64,000 nt of DNA from Neoceratodus forsteri (Eukaryota > Chordata > Ceratodontiformes > Ceratodontidae): assembly GCA_016271365.2 (NCBI GenBank), contig CM057451.1, positions 365,449,501 to 365,513,500 of the forward strand, read 5' to 3'. This document shows positions 22,020-32,207 of this stretch, piece after piece; the stretch's first letter is position 1, and every line of letters begins with the position of its first letter. Made by a program: the position numbers and the translations under genes. The notes beneath the pieces were generated by a model that was not told where the DNA came from, made no database searches, and saw nothing but the letters and a program-made list of their open reading frames with translations.

Positions 22020-22191
22020 GGCGGGAGAAACAGAAGTGGGGTAGAGGAGGAGTCTGCGGTGCCTAGCGGCAACCTACGTGTGCCAACATAGTACGTCGAC
22101 GCCTTGCGACTCCCTCCCCAAAAGCTCCCATACAGGTGCACACCTCCGCTATACCCAGCAGTAATGAATGATCGAGATTGACAAGGGAAGA
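22020..22191 (-). repeat. DIRS-D left inverted terminal repeat
   Basis: Inverted match to 6,543-6,745. It ends at about 22,191 inside X gag, just before the tract encoding the X cysteine cluster. Confidence 0.82.
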
Positions 22192-22400
22192 TTTTGCTTG
22201 CCGCAGGCACACTTACACTGGCACCACTCAACTGAAGAAGACAGAGAAGAAGACATGCAGAGAAAGAGCTAATATTTTAGAAAATTGTAAAATAATAAAA
22301 TGCTTGCAAACATGTGGAAAATGGTGGTCGACTAGAGCACGTGTCCATGGAGCCGATGTGCGTAGGTCGACGGGAAAAAACTGGGGTAGGGCCTGGGGAA
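22192..22400 (-). pseudogene. DIRS-X gag, extreme N-terminus
   Basis: On the minus strand this encodes a serine-rich lead into W-C-Q-C-K-C-A-C-G-K-Q, which aligns with C-A-C-G-K-Q at the start of the B gag zinc-type region; the frame then runs into D's left end. The other half of the cysteine cluster is at about 6,430-6,540, on the far side of D. Clear only at motif level. Confidence 0.65.
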
Positions 22401-22424
22401 TGCCCCTTTCATACCACTAGGCGA

Positions 22425-22543
22425 CATCAGGGGGCGGTCCCCTGCTGTAGACTGCTAGCTAGAAGTTTTCTGTGGGGTCCTGGCACCTGCCAGCTTCAGT
22501 CCTTATGATGTAGCCTGCTGCAAGAGCTCCTACTCGAAGTAAG
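22425..22543 (-). repeat. DIRS-X left inverted terminal repeat (5' end of X)
   Basis: Diverged match to the left end of B (19,220-19,338), sharing gactgctagctagaag and gtggggtcctg. It marks the right edge of the whole nested block; unrelated tandem repeats follow. Confidence 0.85.
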
Positions 22544-22605
22544 ATCAACTTTTTAAGTGTATGGATCTCAATATACAACAGCGCTTCACCATACACTCTA
22601 AATGT

Positions 22606-23250
22606 TTTCCTTTTAATATACAGCTGCTAGCATGATTTCCCTCTACAATTGATGTTGTCACCACTGCTAGATGGTGAATTTCAGTGCTGATGCTTGGAAT
22701 GATAGCACTGCTTGCGTACTGTGATGACGCAGGACCTCTGAGTTGTGTACCAGTGCTACTCCCTGCTGATGTTTAAAAAAAAAAAAAAAAAACAGTTTTC
22801 CTTTTAATATGCTGCTAGCAAAATTTCAGCTTGTAGGACTGCTATATGATGAATTTCAGTGTTGACCCTTAGAATTACAGCACTGCACCCGTCCCGTGGG
22901 CAGAGGACCCTCTTAAGTAGGGTGCTTTTTCTGCTATTGGCTGATCACAAATAAATAGTTTTCCTTTTAATATACAACTGCTAGCGTAATTTCTCTGTAT
23001 AATTTCTGATGGCTCGACTGCTATATGGCAAATTTCAATGCTGATGCATGGGAATTACAGCACTATGTGTGTAGAGCACTGTAACTCACGATGCAGGACC
23101 CACTGTTTTCCTACTACCATACAGCTGCTAGCACAATTTTCCTGTCCAATGTCTGCTGGCACAAATGCTATATGGCAAAATTTTGTGCTGATGCATGGGA
23201 ATTACAGCACTGCATGTGTACTGTGCTGCGACACACAACACAGAACCTCC
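22606..23250. repeat. Diverged tandem repeat, four units
   Basis: Four direct repeats of about 140-190 bp start near 22,606, 22,796, 22,962 and 23,107. Each opens with a tttccttttaatat-like tract, then ctgctagc, later a ctatatg(g/a)-aatttc tract, then gaattacagcactg. The first two units are separated by an 18-base A run at about 22,775. The units differ strongly from each other, so the array is old. No coding potential. Confidence 0.85.
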
Positions 23251-23542
23251 TAATGGATCTATAAAGCTCAGAAAAAAACTGTTCCTTCCTTTACTATGGT
23301 AAAATTAAAGCTTCTTAAATGCACCACATAAACTGCAAGCACTGCAAACATAACATTAAAAAATAGATTGCCAAGTAATTTCTGACAGATTGCAAAAAAA
23401 AAAATTATTTTAACATTTGTTTTTATTAAAGATTGCAGCTCTGTAGGTCCAAGTCTTCTGACAGCTCTCTCTCTCTCAAACATACAGAGATCACTGACCA
23501 ACACTGGAACATGCTCAGTGTACACCAACCAGGATTAGAAAC

Positions 23543-24430
23543 ATAGACGTTGACAGCAGATAAGGACCACTTGGCCCACTTAGTCTGCCCATTTCCCTAC
23601 CTAGAGGATAAGCTGCAGATCCTATTTAACCAACAGCCTATTTCTTCCTACCTCCCACAAAAATTGCCTTATGTCTGTCCCATGCATTCTTGAATTCTCC
23701 CACAGTTTTACACCCCACAACCTCCTCAGGAAGGCTGTTCCATGCATCCACCACCCTTTCTGTGAAAAAATACTTCCTCACATTGCCACTGAGCCGTCCC
23801 CCCTCTATCTTCAAACTGTGTCCCCTATGTTCTTGCACATCTCTTTTTCTGAAAGATGCTACCCTCTTGAACTTTGTTGATTCCACTTGAGGTATTTAAA
23901 CATTTCTCTCATGTCCCCCCTCTCCCTCCTCTCCTCAAGGGTATACATATTAAGCTCCTTTAGTCTCTCCTTATATGGCTTCTCTTGCAGACCCTGCAAC
24001 ATTTTAGTTGCTCTCCTCTGAACTGCCTCCATCCTGCTATGTCCTTGTGGAGATGGGGTCTCCAGAACTGGACGCAGTACTCCAGATGGGGTCTCACCAA
24101 CTGTCGGTACAGAGGGATAACAACTTCCTGTTTTCTGCTGGTGATGCTTCTCCCTATCCATCCCAGTATCCCCCCAGCCCTCCCTACCGCCTTCTCACAT
24201 TGCTTGCCAACCTTAAGGTCATCTGATATTATTACCCCCAGGTCCCTTTCCATTTTTGTTGTTGTTGTTACTACCTCCCCCCCAATTGTGTAATCTTCCC
24301 CTGGGTTTTTGTTTCCCAGGTGCATTATTTTGCACTTCTTTGCATTGAATCCAAGCTGCCATACTTCTGACCATTCCTCCAACCTTGCCAAATCCCTTCT
24401 CATCCTTTGGGAAAACGCTCCCTCTTCTCC
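23543..24430 (-). mobile_element. CR1-like LINE, 3' fragment
   Basis: Second CR1-like fragment, not nested in a DIRS. It holds the C-terminal ORF2 part: R-R-D-L-A-R-L-E-E-W, C-K-I-M-H-L-G-N-K-N-P-G, E-R-D-L-G-V-I-I-S-D-D-L-K, L-V-R-P-H-L-E-Y-C-V-Q-F-W and F-F-T-E-R-V-V-D-A-W-N-S-L-P. The reverse transcriptase catalytic core is missing. The 3' tail (gacagcagataaggaccac) resembles that of the LINE in DIRS-A, but the protein differs in many residues, so it is a separate subfamily or an older insertion. Confidence 0.88.
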
Positions 24431-24683
24431 CAAAGTTATTTGGTAACATTGCACTAGTATTTATATGTGAATATTGCATTCTCTCAAAAGTGCACATTTA
24501 AAAAAAAAAATCTGTAAAACTGTGCAGTCTTGTTCATTAAGCCAAAAAGCCACCTGGTGCTCACAAAATGTCTTCCATATCACGAGATTACATCTTTAAC
24601 CACTTCATCACCATTCACATTGTACAAACTAATAGAATTCCATTATTTTATACATACACAGTGCTATGTATGAAAAGTGCACG

Positions 24684-24990
24684 CATACCTCTCAACTGTC
24701 CCTGATTTTCAGGGATGTCCCTGATTTTGCCTCAAAATTTTACTCTGTCCCTCCTAAAAATTATGTTTCAGTGGCCAAACAGTAGGGGTCATAAGCACAA
24801 AATAAAGTAAAATATTCAAATTATGGATGTGTTCTTCCTTAGAAAATGCATTTTACACTAAGCCCCTTATTCTACCAGCTTCCTGAGTGGATATCACCAG
24901 TTCTGAAGATGTGTCCCTGATTTTGGTCCTTTATCCCTGATTTTTTTAAGACTTGTCCCTGATTTATGAGGCAGGAGGTTGAGAGGTATG
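24684..24990. mobile_element. 307-bp hAT-like MITE with 8-bp target duplication
   Basis: Terminal inverted repeats catacctctcaac and gttgagaggtatg are perfect over 13 bases. Flanking direct repeats agtgcacg (24,676-24,683 and 24,991-24,998) are a perfect 8-bp target duplication, the size made by hAT transposases. Inside are several gtccctgattt units near both ends. No coding frame. The same structure is at 59,856-60,160. Confidence 0.9.
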
Positions 24991-24998
24991 AGTGCACG

Positions 24999-27971
24999 TT
25001 TGCATATACTATGTGAAATTTCACAAAAATTACATGGTTTCAAGAAAAGTATGTGAAGCAGATTATAGTATATAGTAGAGCATCGTTCTGTATATATTTT
25101 CAATCCTTTCAAAATGCTGGTACAACAGCATTCTGAAACCTCTAGAGACCGCACAAGTCGGTTTTGTTCTGAAAGCGAAAAAACTAACGTATGCACATTT
25201 CACATAATACTATACACTATAAAAAATACAGGATGAGCAACTTTATGCACAACCAGTGGGTTCTGCTTCCCATGGACCTCAGAGGGGATCAGAATCCCTG
25301 TGTGGTAGAACACACTGGATGTGTATAGCTGCCCATCCAGTAGTCTCTAATTCGTAACTTCACCCAGTACTAATCATGTCATAGCAAAATGGTATGTTCA
25401 CTTCCCACTTGTTCTGTGATGCCACCCAGAGAGACTGAGACTGGGTTCTATGGTGCCACCTAATTTGGTGAGGTTACACCATGAAAATACTGTGTGACTG
25501 CATCTACAATACCTTGTGAATACCCATGTTCTAGTCCCAATTTTTCAGGTTATGAATGTGCTGCTGCATTCTGTAACTAGATTGTTACATTCGCACCATC
25601 TGTCCACAATACTCGGACTTTGGCGATGTGATTATCCAAATGATGCAACAGTATAGTTTTGCAAAGCTGTTATATCTGTAACCTCTGTATATGATCCCGT
25701 CTGCCTTTGTGTTTTGTTTGCAGTTCAGTAACGGATCAGACAACACAAATCTAACAAAAGAAGACAACTTTTTTTTCCCTTTTCTTTATTTGCAAGGTAA
25801 GAATTTCGAAGCAGCACTTTTCAGACTTGATCCAGGTCACATCTGAAATTAACAGATTATCCTACAAAAATATGGAACCATGCTGGAGACTCTCCAGAGT
25901 GCAAATAAAAACAAACCAATAAAAACAGAACACACCGGGGGAGGGACACTCATATGATTTCTATTTTCAAACCTCACCACTTCCTGAAGGTATGCCTTAA
26001 CTCAAGACTGGAGATGATGTAAGCCACGCGGACATGAAATTATATTTTAGAACAGGAGCTAAGGGTTACAGACTTGCACAGAAACCTCTGCAGCTCACAA
26101 GTAAGCAGTGCCTGTCAGAGTAACAGGCTTTACTAGCAACAAACCAAATAACCTCCACAGCAGTACGTGCTGCAGAAAGCACTTTACATCTTTGGATGAG
26201 ATGTTAAGAGCTTGCTTCCATTTCTTGAGAGCATCCACATGCTAGTCTGGTCATTGCAGTGTCAATATCGTTTGAAAGGAATGAAGAGTTCCCAGAAGCT
26301 TATTTGAACAGGTTAGGATGAGTGACCTACCACTTCCTAAGGGCTGCCAGGCTAGTCATCCCAACATTTTAATCAGAAGATCAAAGAAACTGTTTTTTTG
26401 AGACTTCAGAAACTAGCAATCACCCAACTGTTGCTACTCCCGGGACCCACAAGTGATCTGCCCCCATAGCTCCGAAATGAGCGCCTGTAGCTCACACCAT
26501 ATTGTCAGTTACTTATAATGGGAATGGGTGCTGTTTTAACGACAGGGCCCCTATAAACCCACAAGCTTGTAAGGTGTAATCTTTACACTGGCTACCCCTT
26601 CATGGTATTAACAGGCAACTGCAAAAGTTACCTTTTTTTTTTGGGAGGGGGGGGGTTGGAATGAAGAAATTCTATACTGCCCCGGTGCCCAAGGATGGAG
26701 GGGAAGGAGTCAAATATGTGTATCTAGTTGGGACACATAAAACCTCCCCTATGTTTGCATAGTTCCCCAAAGCTATATACAACTATGGTGAGCCCAGTAC
26801 TACTTGATTGCACCCTGCTGCCAGGAGAGAAGTGAACTGGTACCAGGCACTGAAATACCCATTGAACTACAGCAGAAGATAATTAACCCACTTTCAAAAA
26901 ATAAACCAGATAAAATAAACCGGATAAAATGGGAACTGCTGTTTCATCCTTTTCAATGCAAGTGTGTGGAAGTCAGTGTTAGCCTCACTGTCGTACTGTA
27001 GGGTCACACCATCCATGATCTAACAGTCATATCTGTGGCTTTCTCTGGTACATCATCCAGTGGCTGCATGCATGGGAAAAATACTTCCGTTTCAGTGAAA
27101 CTCTAGAGCAAGCAACGGTTCAACTACATTCCATGAGAACATATTCTCTTTCAGCAGTACCACAGCACTAATAAGCGAAACCTCTTACCTGGACAGGTTT
27201 AAAGGTAACAGACCCTCGATCTGAACAAATAAGGTAAAAGAATCAGTAGTCTGAAATGCCTCGGGCAATGGCAAAGTGCAGGCTTCACATCGCTTGGTTT
27301 GTTTTTGTACAAGTGTTGCTTGAAACTGGAACAGGCATCATTACTGGTGAATGGTAATCACGAAACAAACATCAAGCAAAGTGTGCATGTGTGTCTGGAG
27401 GAAGAGAAACACCAGTTTACTGCCCCCTTCAGCTGGGAAACCTTGTGTCCATTCCTAATAAAACAACAAAGCTGTGTGGCCTATATAAAAGAACAAAGTT
27501 CTGTGTCAAAGAACTAATGTTCATACATTTCTAAGATACAAGGTGTTGGTGAACCAAAGGGAACCATTGAAACGTTTATGAATCAGTTTTGAGGTTATCT
27601 GACCAAGGGTACAAAGGTGAAATCAGAACAGAAATAAAAATCACATTCTCAAAGATCGTTAAAGGTAAATTACAGAAGGATCTTGTACATTTTAAAGCTC
27701 GATGCTTTATACTGTACAGATACTGAATTAAATGAGGAGCTGCAAGGTGAATCAGAAGAGAAATTACAATCCTTTTCTTAAACATTGCTTGAGGTAAACC
27801 ACGGGTGGCTCTTGTATACTTCAAAGCTCAGTGATTTTTCAACGTGCAGCAGAAGTCAGTGAGGTGTTCCACTGCCCATGTGTTCACGGCAGAAGCAGGG
27901 TTAGACATTCCCTTCCATATTAATTACATAGTTGCCACCACAACTACTACCTGTGGACTCTCAGCAGTACC
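24999..27971. other. About 3 kb non-coding DNA, no gene seen
   Basis: AT-rich, apparently single-copy within the unit. No frame over about 80 codons and no protein motif. On the minus strand an AATAAA lies at about 25,786-25,791 just before a T-rich and GT-rich tract, so this could be the end of a minus-strand 3' UTR, but I see no exon. A poly-T/poly-G run is at 26,632-26,655. Confidence 0.6.
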
Positions 27972-27979
27972 CCAGGCAC

Positions 27980-28920
27980 TAGGGCTGTGCGAATACCGAA
28001 TATTATTTCCCGAATACCAAGAATAATGAGCTATTAGTTATTCGGAATCGAATAATGAATAGCTCACTATTAGAGTAAGTATTATAGAATAATATAACCC
28101 CTTCCCCCACTCTCAGATAGCACCAAAATCCCCTCCTCCCAAGCCCCAAGCTCACCAACCAGTTTTACAATAAAAAAAGTCAGCAATTTCTTTTGGGTGA
28201 CTGGCACAACTCCACCACCTCCACGGCGACGGCCACCGCCAGGTTTACACATTATTACTATGGTAATTTAAAAGTTCAAATACTCCTACTGTGGTCTGCC
28301 CTCATTCTCACCCCCTCCCGGTAGCCAGCAGCAGCCCCCTGCCTCCCCCTGCAGACCTGCCTGCACCTAAGAAGGTAAAAAAAAATGTAAGCAAAGGCAG
28401 CCGGCTGGCCCACCCTCCTCCACAACTGGCTGCCTTCTTGTGAATAGAGGCAGCTTGTGGCTCTTATATAGAGAATGAGTTGATCACATCCGTGATCAGC
28501 TCATTCTCTATGGAAACTAACAACAGCCAATTCATCCTGAAAACAACCCGGCTGTGAAGGAGATGAGCAATAACACATTTTACTACTTGCTTAGAGTGCC
28601 AGACAAGTCCGAGTGAGGTGGCTGCGAGGATGAGGGCAGACCACAGTAGAAATATTGATTTCGTCTAAATAATAATGTATAAAACTCACAGCGGAGTCAA
28701 ACAACCGACTTGAATAAGGAAATGAGGTATGACGATAATAAAAATGCTGACACATTGTAAAACAAGTTAAGCGAGCTTAGGGGCATAGCAAGGAGGTTTG
28801 AATGCTAATTGAGGTGGGGGTAGGAAAAGTTAAATAATTGCGAATACAAATATTCGGCCATTGGACTCGAATACTGAATATTCAGCCATATATTTGAGAA
28901 AAGGTATTTGCACAGCTCTA
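27980..28920. mobile_element. 941-bp fold-back hAT-like element
   Basis: Ends tagggctgtgcgaatac and gtatttgcacagctcta are inverted repeats (15 of 17), flanked by a perfect 8-bp target duplication ccaggcac (27,972-27,979 and 28,921-28,928). The centre is a 19-bp hairpin with a 4-base loop and one mismatch (28,469-28,510). The arms are partly complementary over much of the element (for example ctactgtggtctgccctcat near 28,290 and its complement near 28,630). No transposase. Likely a non-autonomous hAT. Confidence 0.88.
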
Positions 28921-28928
28921 CCAGGCAC

Positions 28929-30180
28929 TAGGTTGGTGATGGCAGCAGGAACCACATGCCATTAGATAACAGTATCCACTCCAGCATTCCCTTCCTTTCA
29001 ATAGATGTGTCCAGTGAGCAGAATACAGTAGTGAGGCTTCAAGTAACTCAACAATCATTCCTTTAACTAGGTCATTCCCATTAACAGGTGTCTCCTTTAT
29101 TCCATTTATTTTAATACAGGGGCTGATAAACCCACCATGTACAAAACAGCTAAATTCTAAGTTCCTTTGGACAGGCTGACAGTGAACTGCATGCTTATGA
29201 CTACTCCTAAGGAAGCAGTAGGTGTAAAGAGTCTACTCTGTGGCAAGACTATGTTCCTAATGTTCTACTATTTGAACTCAGGTAACCATTGAGTGGGTAC
29301 AGCAGTCATCTCCCACCTGGGAGGCACAAACTCATGACTGACTAAACTGGATACATCTTTTATTTTACAGCTTATTCATCCAGGATAGTCCACTCCAGCT
29401 TAAGGTGCAACAACGCCTTTTCAGTGAGTCCTACTTCTACCCACTTCCATAGCTGAGTGGACTGGAGCACTAAGAGACTCAGCTGACTTGCTTAAGTAAC
29501 AGTACATATTTGTCTCTGCAAGGTTTTACCTGTGATCTTCTGGTGTTCAGGCTGATGCTCTACCACTGAACTCACTGCCTCTTTGATACATCCAAGTAAC
29601 AGCACACAGCTACTAGCCTCCCCTCAGTCAAGTGTTCAAATAACTCCCCATGACCCATATTAAGTAAAATATACGATCTTGCGGACAGGTAGATTGTAGT
29701 ATTAGATCTCTGGCAGAAACAGCAGCTCCAGCCATGCAGTGCAGTGTAGTAAACCCTGCAACTCATAGGGTCAGCCACATGCAGCTGTTTCAGTCTGAGA
29801 TCTACTAAAAATACTTGTAATTTTTGGGGTGGGGAGGAAGGGATAACTTTCTGGTTAATAATATACTGGAACTGCCCAGTTGGGTGACAATTCCCAACAT
29901 GATACTATCTACTACTAGAGTACAAATGCCCCCAGCCCCAAGTACAATATTAAAATTAAGAAATCAATGTTGTAGTACAATGACATACTTTCTGCTCTTT
30001 AGTGGTCTCCCCAAGTAAAAACATTCCAGTTTAAAGGACTTGCGAAGAAATCAGTGAAAAGTGGAATTCCATGATGCTGCTCTATCAACTGGGCAAAGCA
30101 CCATGGCTGAAAAAAGATGGACAGATCAAAGGCACAGTGTGTGCTGTAGCTAGTAGCAATCTATGTTGATCTTTTATTTA
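28929..30180. other. Non-coding DNA, single copy in window
   Basis: No reading frame or motif that I can support apart from a possible tRNA-derived SINE piece at 29,480-29,585. The sequence before and after it shows no tandem structure. Confidence 0.55.
29480..29585 (-). repeat. Possible tRNA-derived SINE head
   Basis: On the minus strand the tract gttcagtggtagagcat resembles an RNA polymerase III A box as in tRNA-derived SINEs, and gatcacaggtaaaacct about 20 bases later could be a decayed B box. A clear 3' tail or target duplication was not found. Too decayed for a functional tRNA. Confidence 0.4.
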
Positions 30181-30199
30181 ATTCAAGGGGATAACACAA

Positions 30200-31438
30200 C
30201 CTCTTTGTACTGAAAGGGAGTAAAGGAGAAGGTATTACTGGTTGGTGGTGATGAGTGTCTGGGTAAGTTGATCACTAGGTTTGCTGTTTTGAAGTATCAA
30301 ATGCAAGTCCTGTGGTAGAGAAGTGATCATTAAATCTATGTAGCATATCCGACTTATCAGAGAGGATCTGACCCTTTAATGTGATTTTACTGGGGAATGT
30401 GGGAGAAGATTTATGGACTTCTGCTGATTTAATGATACGCAGAATTTGCTGGAATTCCCCTTTGCAGCGTCAAAAGCTGCTAGGAAGTGTGTAGCTTTCA
30501 CGGCCCTGTTTTTTTATGTGCACTCGTTGCGGCATGCTCTAAAAGCTGCCCAGTCACTTGGGAGTTTGGTCCTTCTAGCTGTAGCCCAGAGGCGATCCCT
30601 TGTGTTAAGCACTGTTTTTTGGTCAGCTGGGAACCAAGGGCAGGAGAGCCCCCAGGTTCTACATTTCATCACTGGAGCATGTTTGTTAGTGATTGCTCCT
30701 ATGATGTTGTTGAAGAACGTGACCGCGTCTTTAACATTTGAAGCCGTGTAGAAGTTGTTCCAGTCTATGTCTCTAAGGTCAGATAAGTAGTGAGAGGGAT
30801 TGAATTTACGGAGGATCCTATTCCATGTGAAACTATTTGCGGGCTTGGGATTTTGCTGCCCTCTAACACAGGCCATGGCACTGTGATCATTGGCGTCGTG
30901 AAATACTGCCGAGTGTGTGTACTTATGGGGTCAGTTTGTAAGGATGAGATCAATCAGTGATCCGTTACAAGGCAGTTTGGGGCTAGGGCGAGTGAACTCT
31001 GATATCAGTAGGGAGAAAGCAGTCTCGTCACAGAAGTCCTTTAGTTGTAGGCACTTATTGCAGGTTTTATGCCAATCACGGTTTAGGTCACCAAGGATGA
31101 TAATTTTGTTCCATCTAGAATCAGATATTTTTCGTAGGTGGTTTAGGAGTTCCAATCCCCTAGATGGTGGTCTGCAGCAACCTATGACTGTCAGGGTTTC
31201 CATGGGGAACAAGAGGAGATTTAGCAGAATGGATTCAAATTCTTTTGGTACAGTAGCAGGCATAATGTTGAACACTGTGAATTTGTCTTTGATGTAGACA
31301 GCAACCCTCCCACCCTTTGAAGATCTGTCACTACGGTAGATGTTAAAGGAAGGGAGAGATACTGCTGTGTTGTGGATGGATTTTTTCAGCCATGTTTTGG
31401 ACAGTACAAGAATGTCTTCTCTAACAAGAATGTCTGGA
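30200..31438 (-). pseudogene. LINE endonuclease fragment (CR1/L2/Rex1-like)
   Basis: N-terminal part of a non-LTR ORF2: an apurinic-like endonuclease that nicks target DNA. Visible in order on the minus strand: L-S-K-T-W-L-K, G-G-R-V-A-V-Y-I-K-D, I-I-I-L-G-D-L-N-R-D-W (about 31,080-31,110), S-L-I-D-L-I-L-T-N (about 30,931-30,960) and N-D-H-S-A-M (about 30,880), the expected endonuclease order. A linker with W-F-P-A-D-Q-K-T-V-L follows at 30,514-30,650. The reverse transcriptase is absent. The 5' side abuts a DIRS terminal repeat at 31,441. Confidence 0.82.
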
Positions 31439-31440
31439 TC

Positions 31441-31696
31441 TGAAGTTTGACTCCCAGTGGGAGAGCGACGTTGTCACTGAAGCATACTCGACTGCGGGAA
31501 AAAAGAAACTGAGGCGGTTGGAGGGCCGACACTGAGATAGTCTTTACTGCACAAGCCAACTCGCTGTGTTGTTTCCTCAAGATTCCATCTCTGGCGCCAG
31601 CCCTCTTGAAAAGTTTACTCCCTGCTGGGTCCTGGTGCCTCCGGTGAAGATCCCATTAGTGTGAATGAGTGGTGGAGACTTTATGTCCAGGAAGAT
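31441..31696 (-). repeat. Orphan DIRS-C-like left terminal repeat
   Basis: Diverged match to 15,815-16,073, starting at gaagtttgactccc and ending at gagactttatgtccagg. No C coding sequence adjoins it; the LINE endonuclease fragment starts where the rest of the element should be. Confidence 0.8.
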
Positions 31697-31884
31697 CCAT
31701 CGGTTCTGAGCAGATCTGGAACCGAGAAACCGCTGGGAAAAAACGATAAACATTGGTTCAAAAGTGGGTAAAATGAAATAAAATTAAAGAATAAAGTAAC
31801 CGGAACCCCCCAAAAAGGATCCGAATTAATAAAAAGAAAGGTCAGTTGCCCCTTGGTTCAAATGAACTGCGAGAAACTGATAAG

Positions 31885-32207
31885 TTTAAAACTTGTGCGG
31901 TATAAACACTAAAGAACAATAAAGAACAATAACATTAGGCAGTAATGAAAAATAAAACAAAAATACTTACTTTTTTGCTCTATGCACTAAAGGAATCTGT
32001 CTTGATTGAGACAGCTCTCTAGGGCGTCTGAACTTTGCAGCAGAGAGAAGAAATCTGAGGTAGAATGTAGGGAGTTGACACTGGGCAGTTTGAAAATATA
32101 TGTACGAGCTAAACATTCCATGATTAGCATAGCATTCTATTCTCTGGGGCAGTGCTGATTTAAAAGAGCACTGCAAGAGTAATAATATTAGTGAATTCCT
32201 GGGGTTA
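31885..32207 (-). repeat. Orphan DIRS-A-like left terminal repeat
   Basis: Diverged match to 5,270-5,573, with ctaaacattccatgattagc and ending agtgaattcctggggtta. It ends inside X coding sequence at 32,207. The 31,697-31,884 interval between it and the C-like repeat is AT-rich and unassigned. Confidence 0.82.

Larger units (their letters stand above)
6543..22191 (-). mobile_element. DIRS-D, gag-only DIRS element interrupted by DIRS-B
   Basis: The right terminal repeat (6,543-6,745) is the inverted match of the left terminal repeat (22,020-22,191); both contain the tracts cattactgctgggt and gcacctgta-gggagctttt. Between them, after removing B (7,569-19,338), only gag and an ICR remain: no reverse transcriptase, RNase H or recombinase of this family is present. 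It is therefore an internally deleted, non-autonomous DIRS of about 3.9 kb. It lies inside the N-terminal part of X gag. Confidence 0.82.
1..28778. repeat. 35-kb direct duplication, copy 1
   Basis: This segment recurs in direct orientation from 35,231 on. Base 1 matches base 35,231, and the 8-bp target duplication at 27,972 matches the one at 63,161, so the offset shrinks from 35,230 to about 35,189. Every nested transposon, poly-A run and MITE is shared at the same relative place. Differences are mainly one to ten base gains and losses, with few substitutions. The left edge is cut by the window. It could be a real recent segmental duplication or one locus assembled twice. Confidence 0.95.

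Noticed and set aside
22606..23250. CRISPR array
   Set aside because: Repeat units are long, diverged and lack constant spacers; the context is vertebrate transposons.
29480..29585. Functional tRNA gene
   Set aside because: No cloverleaf can be completed and the B box is decayed.
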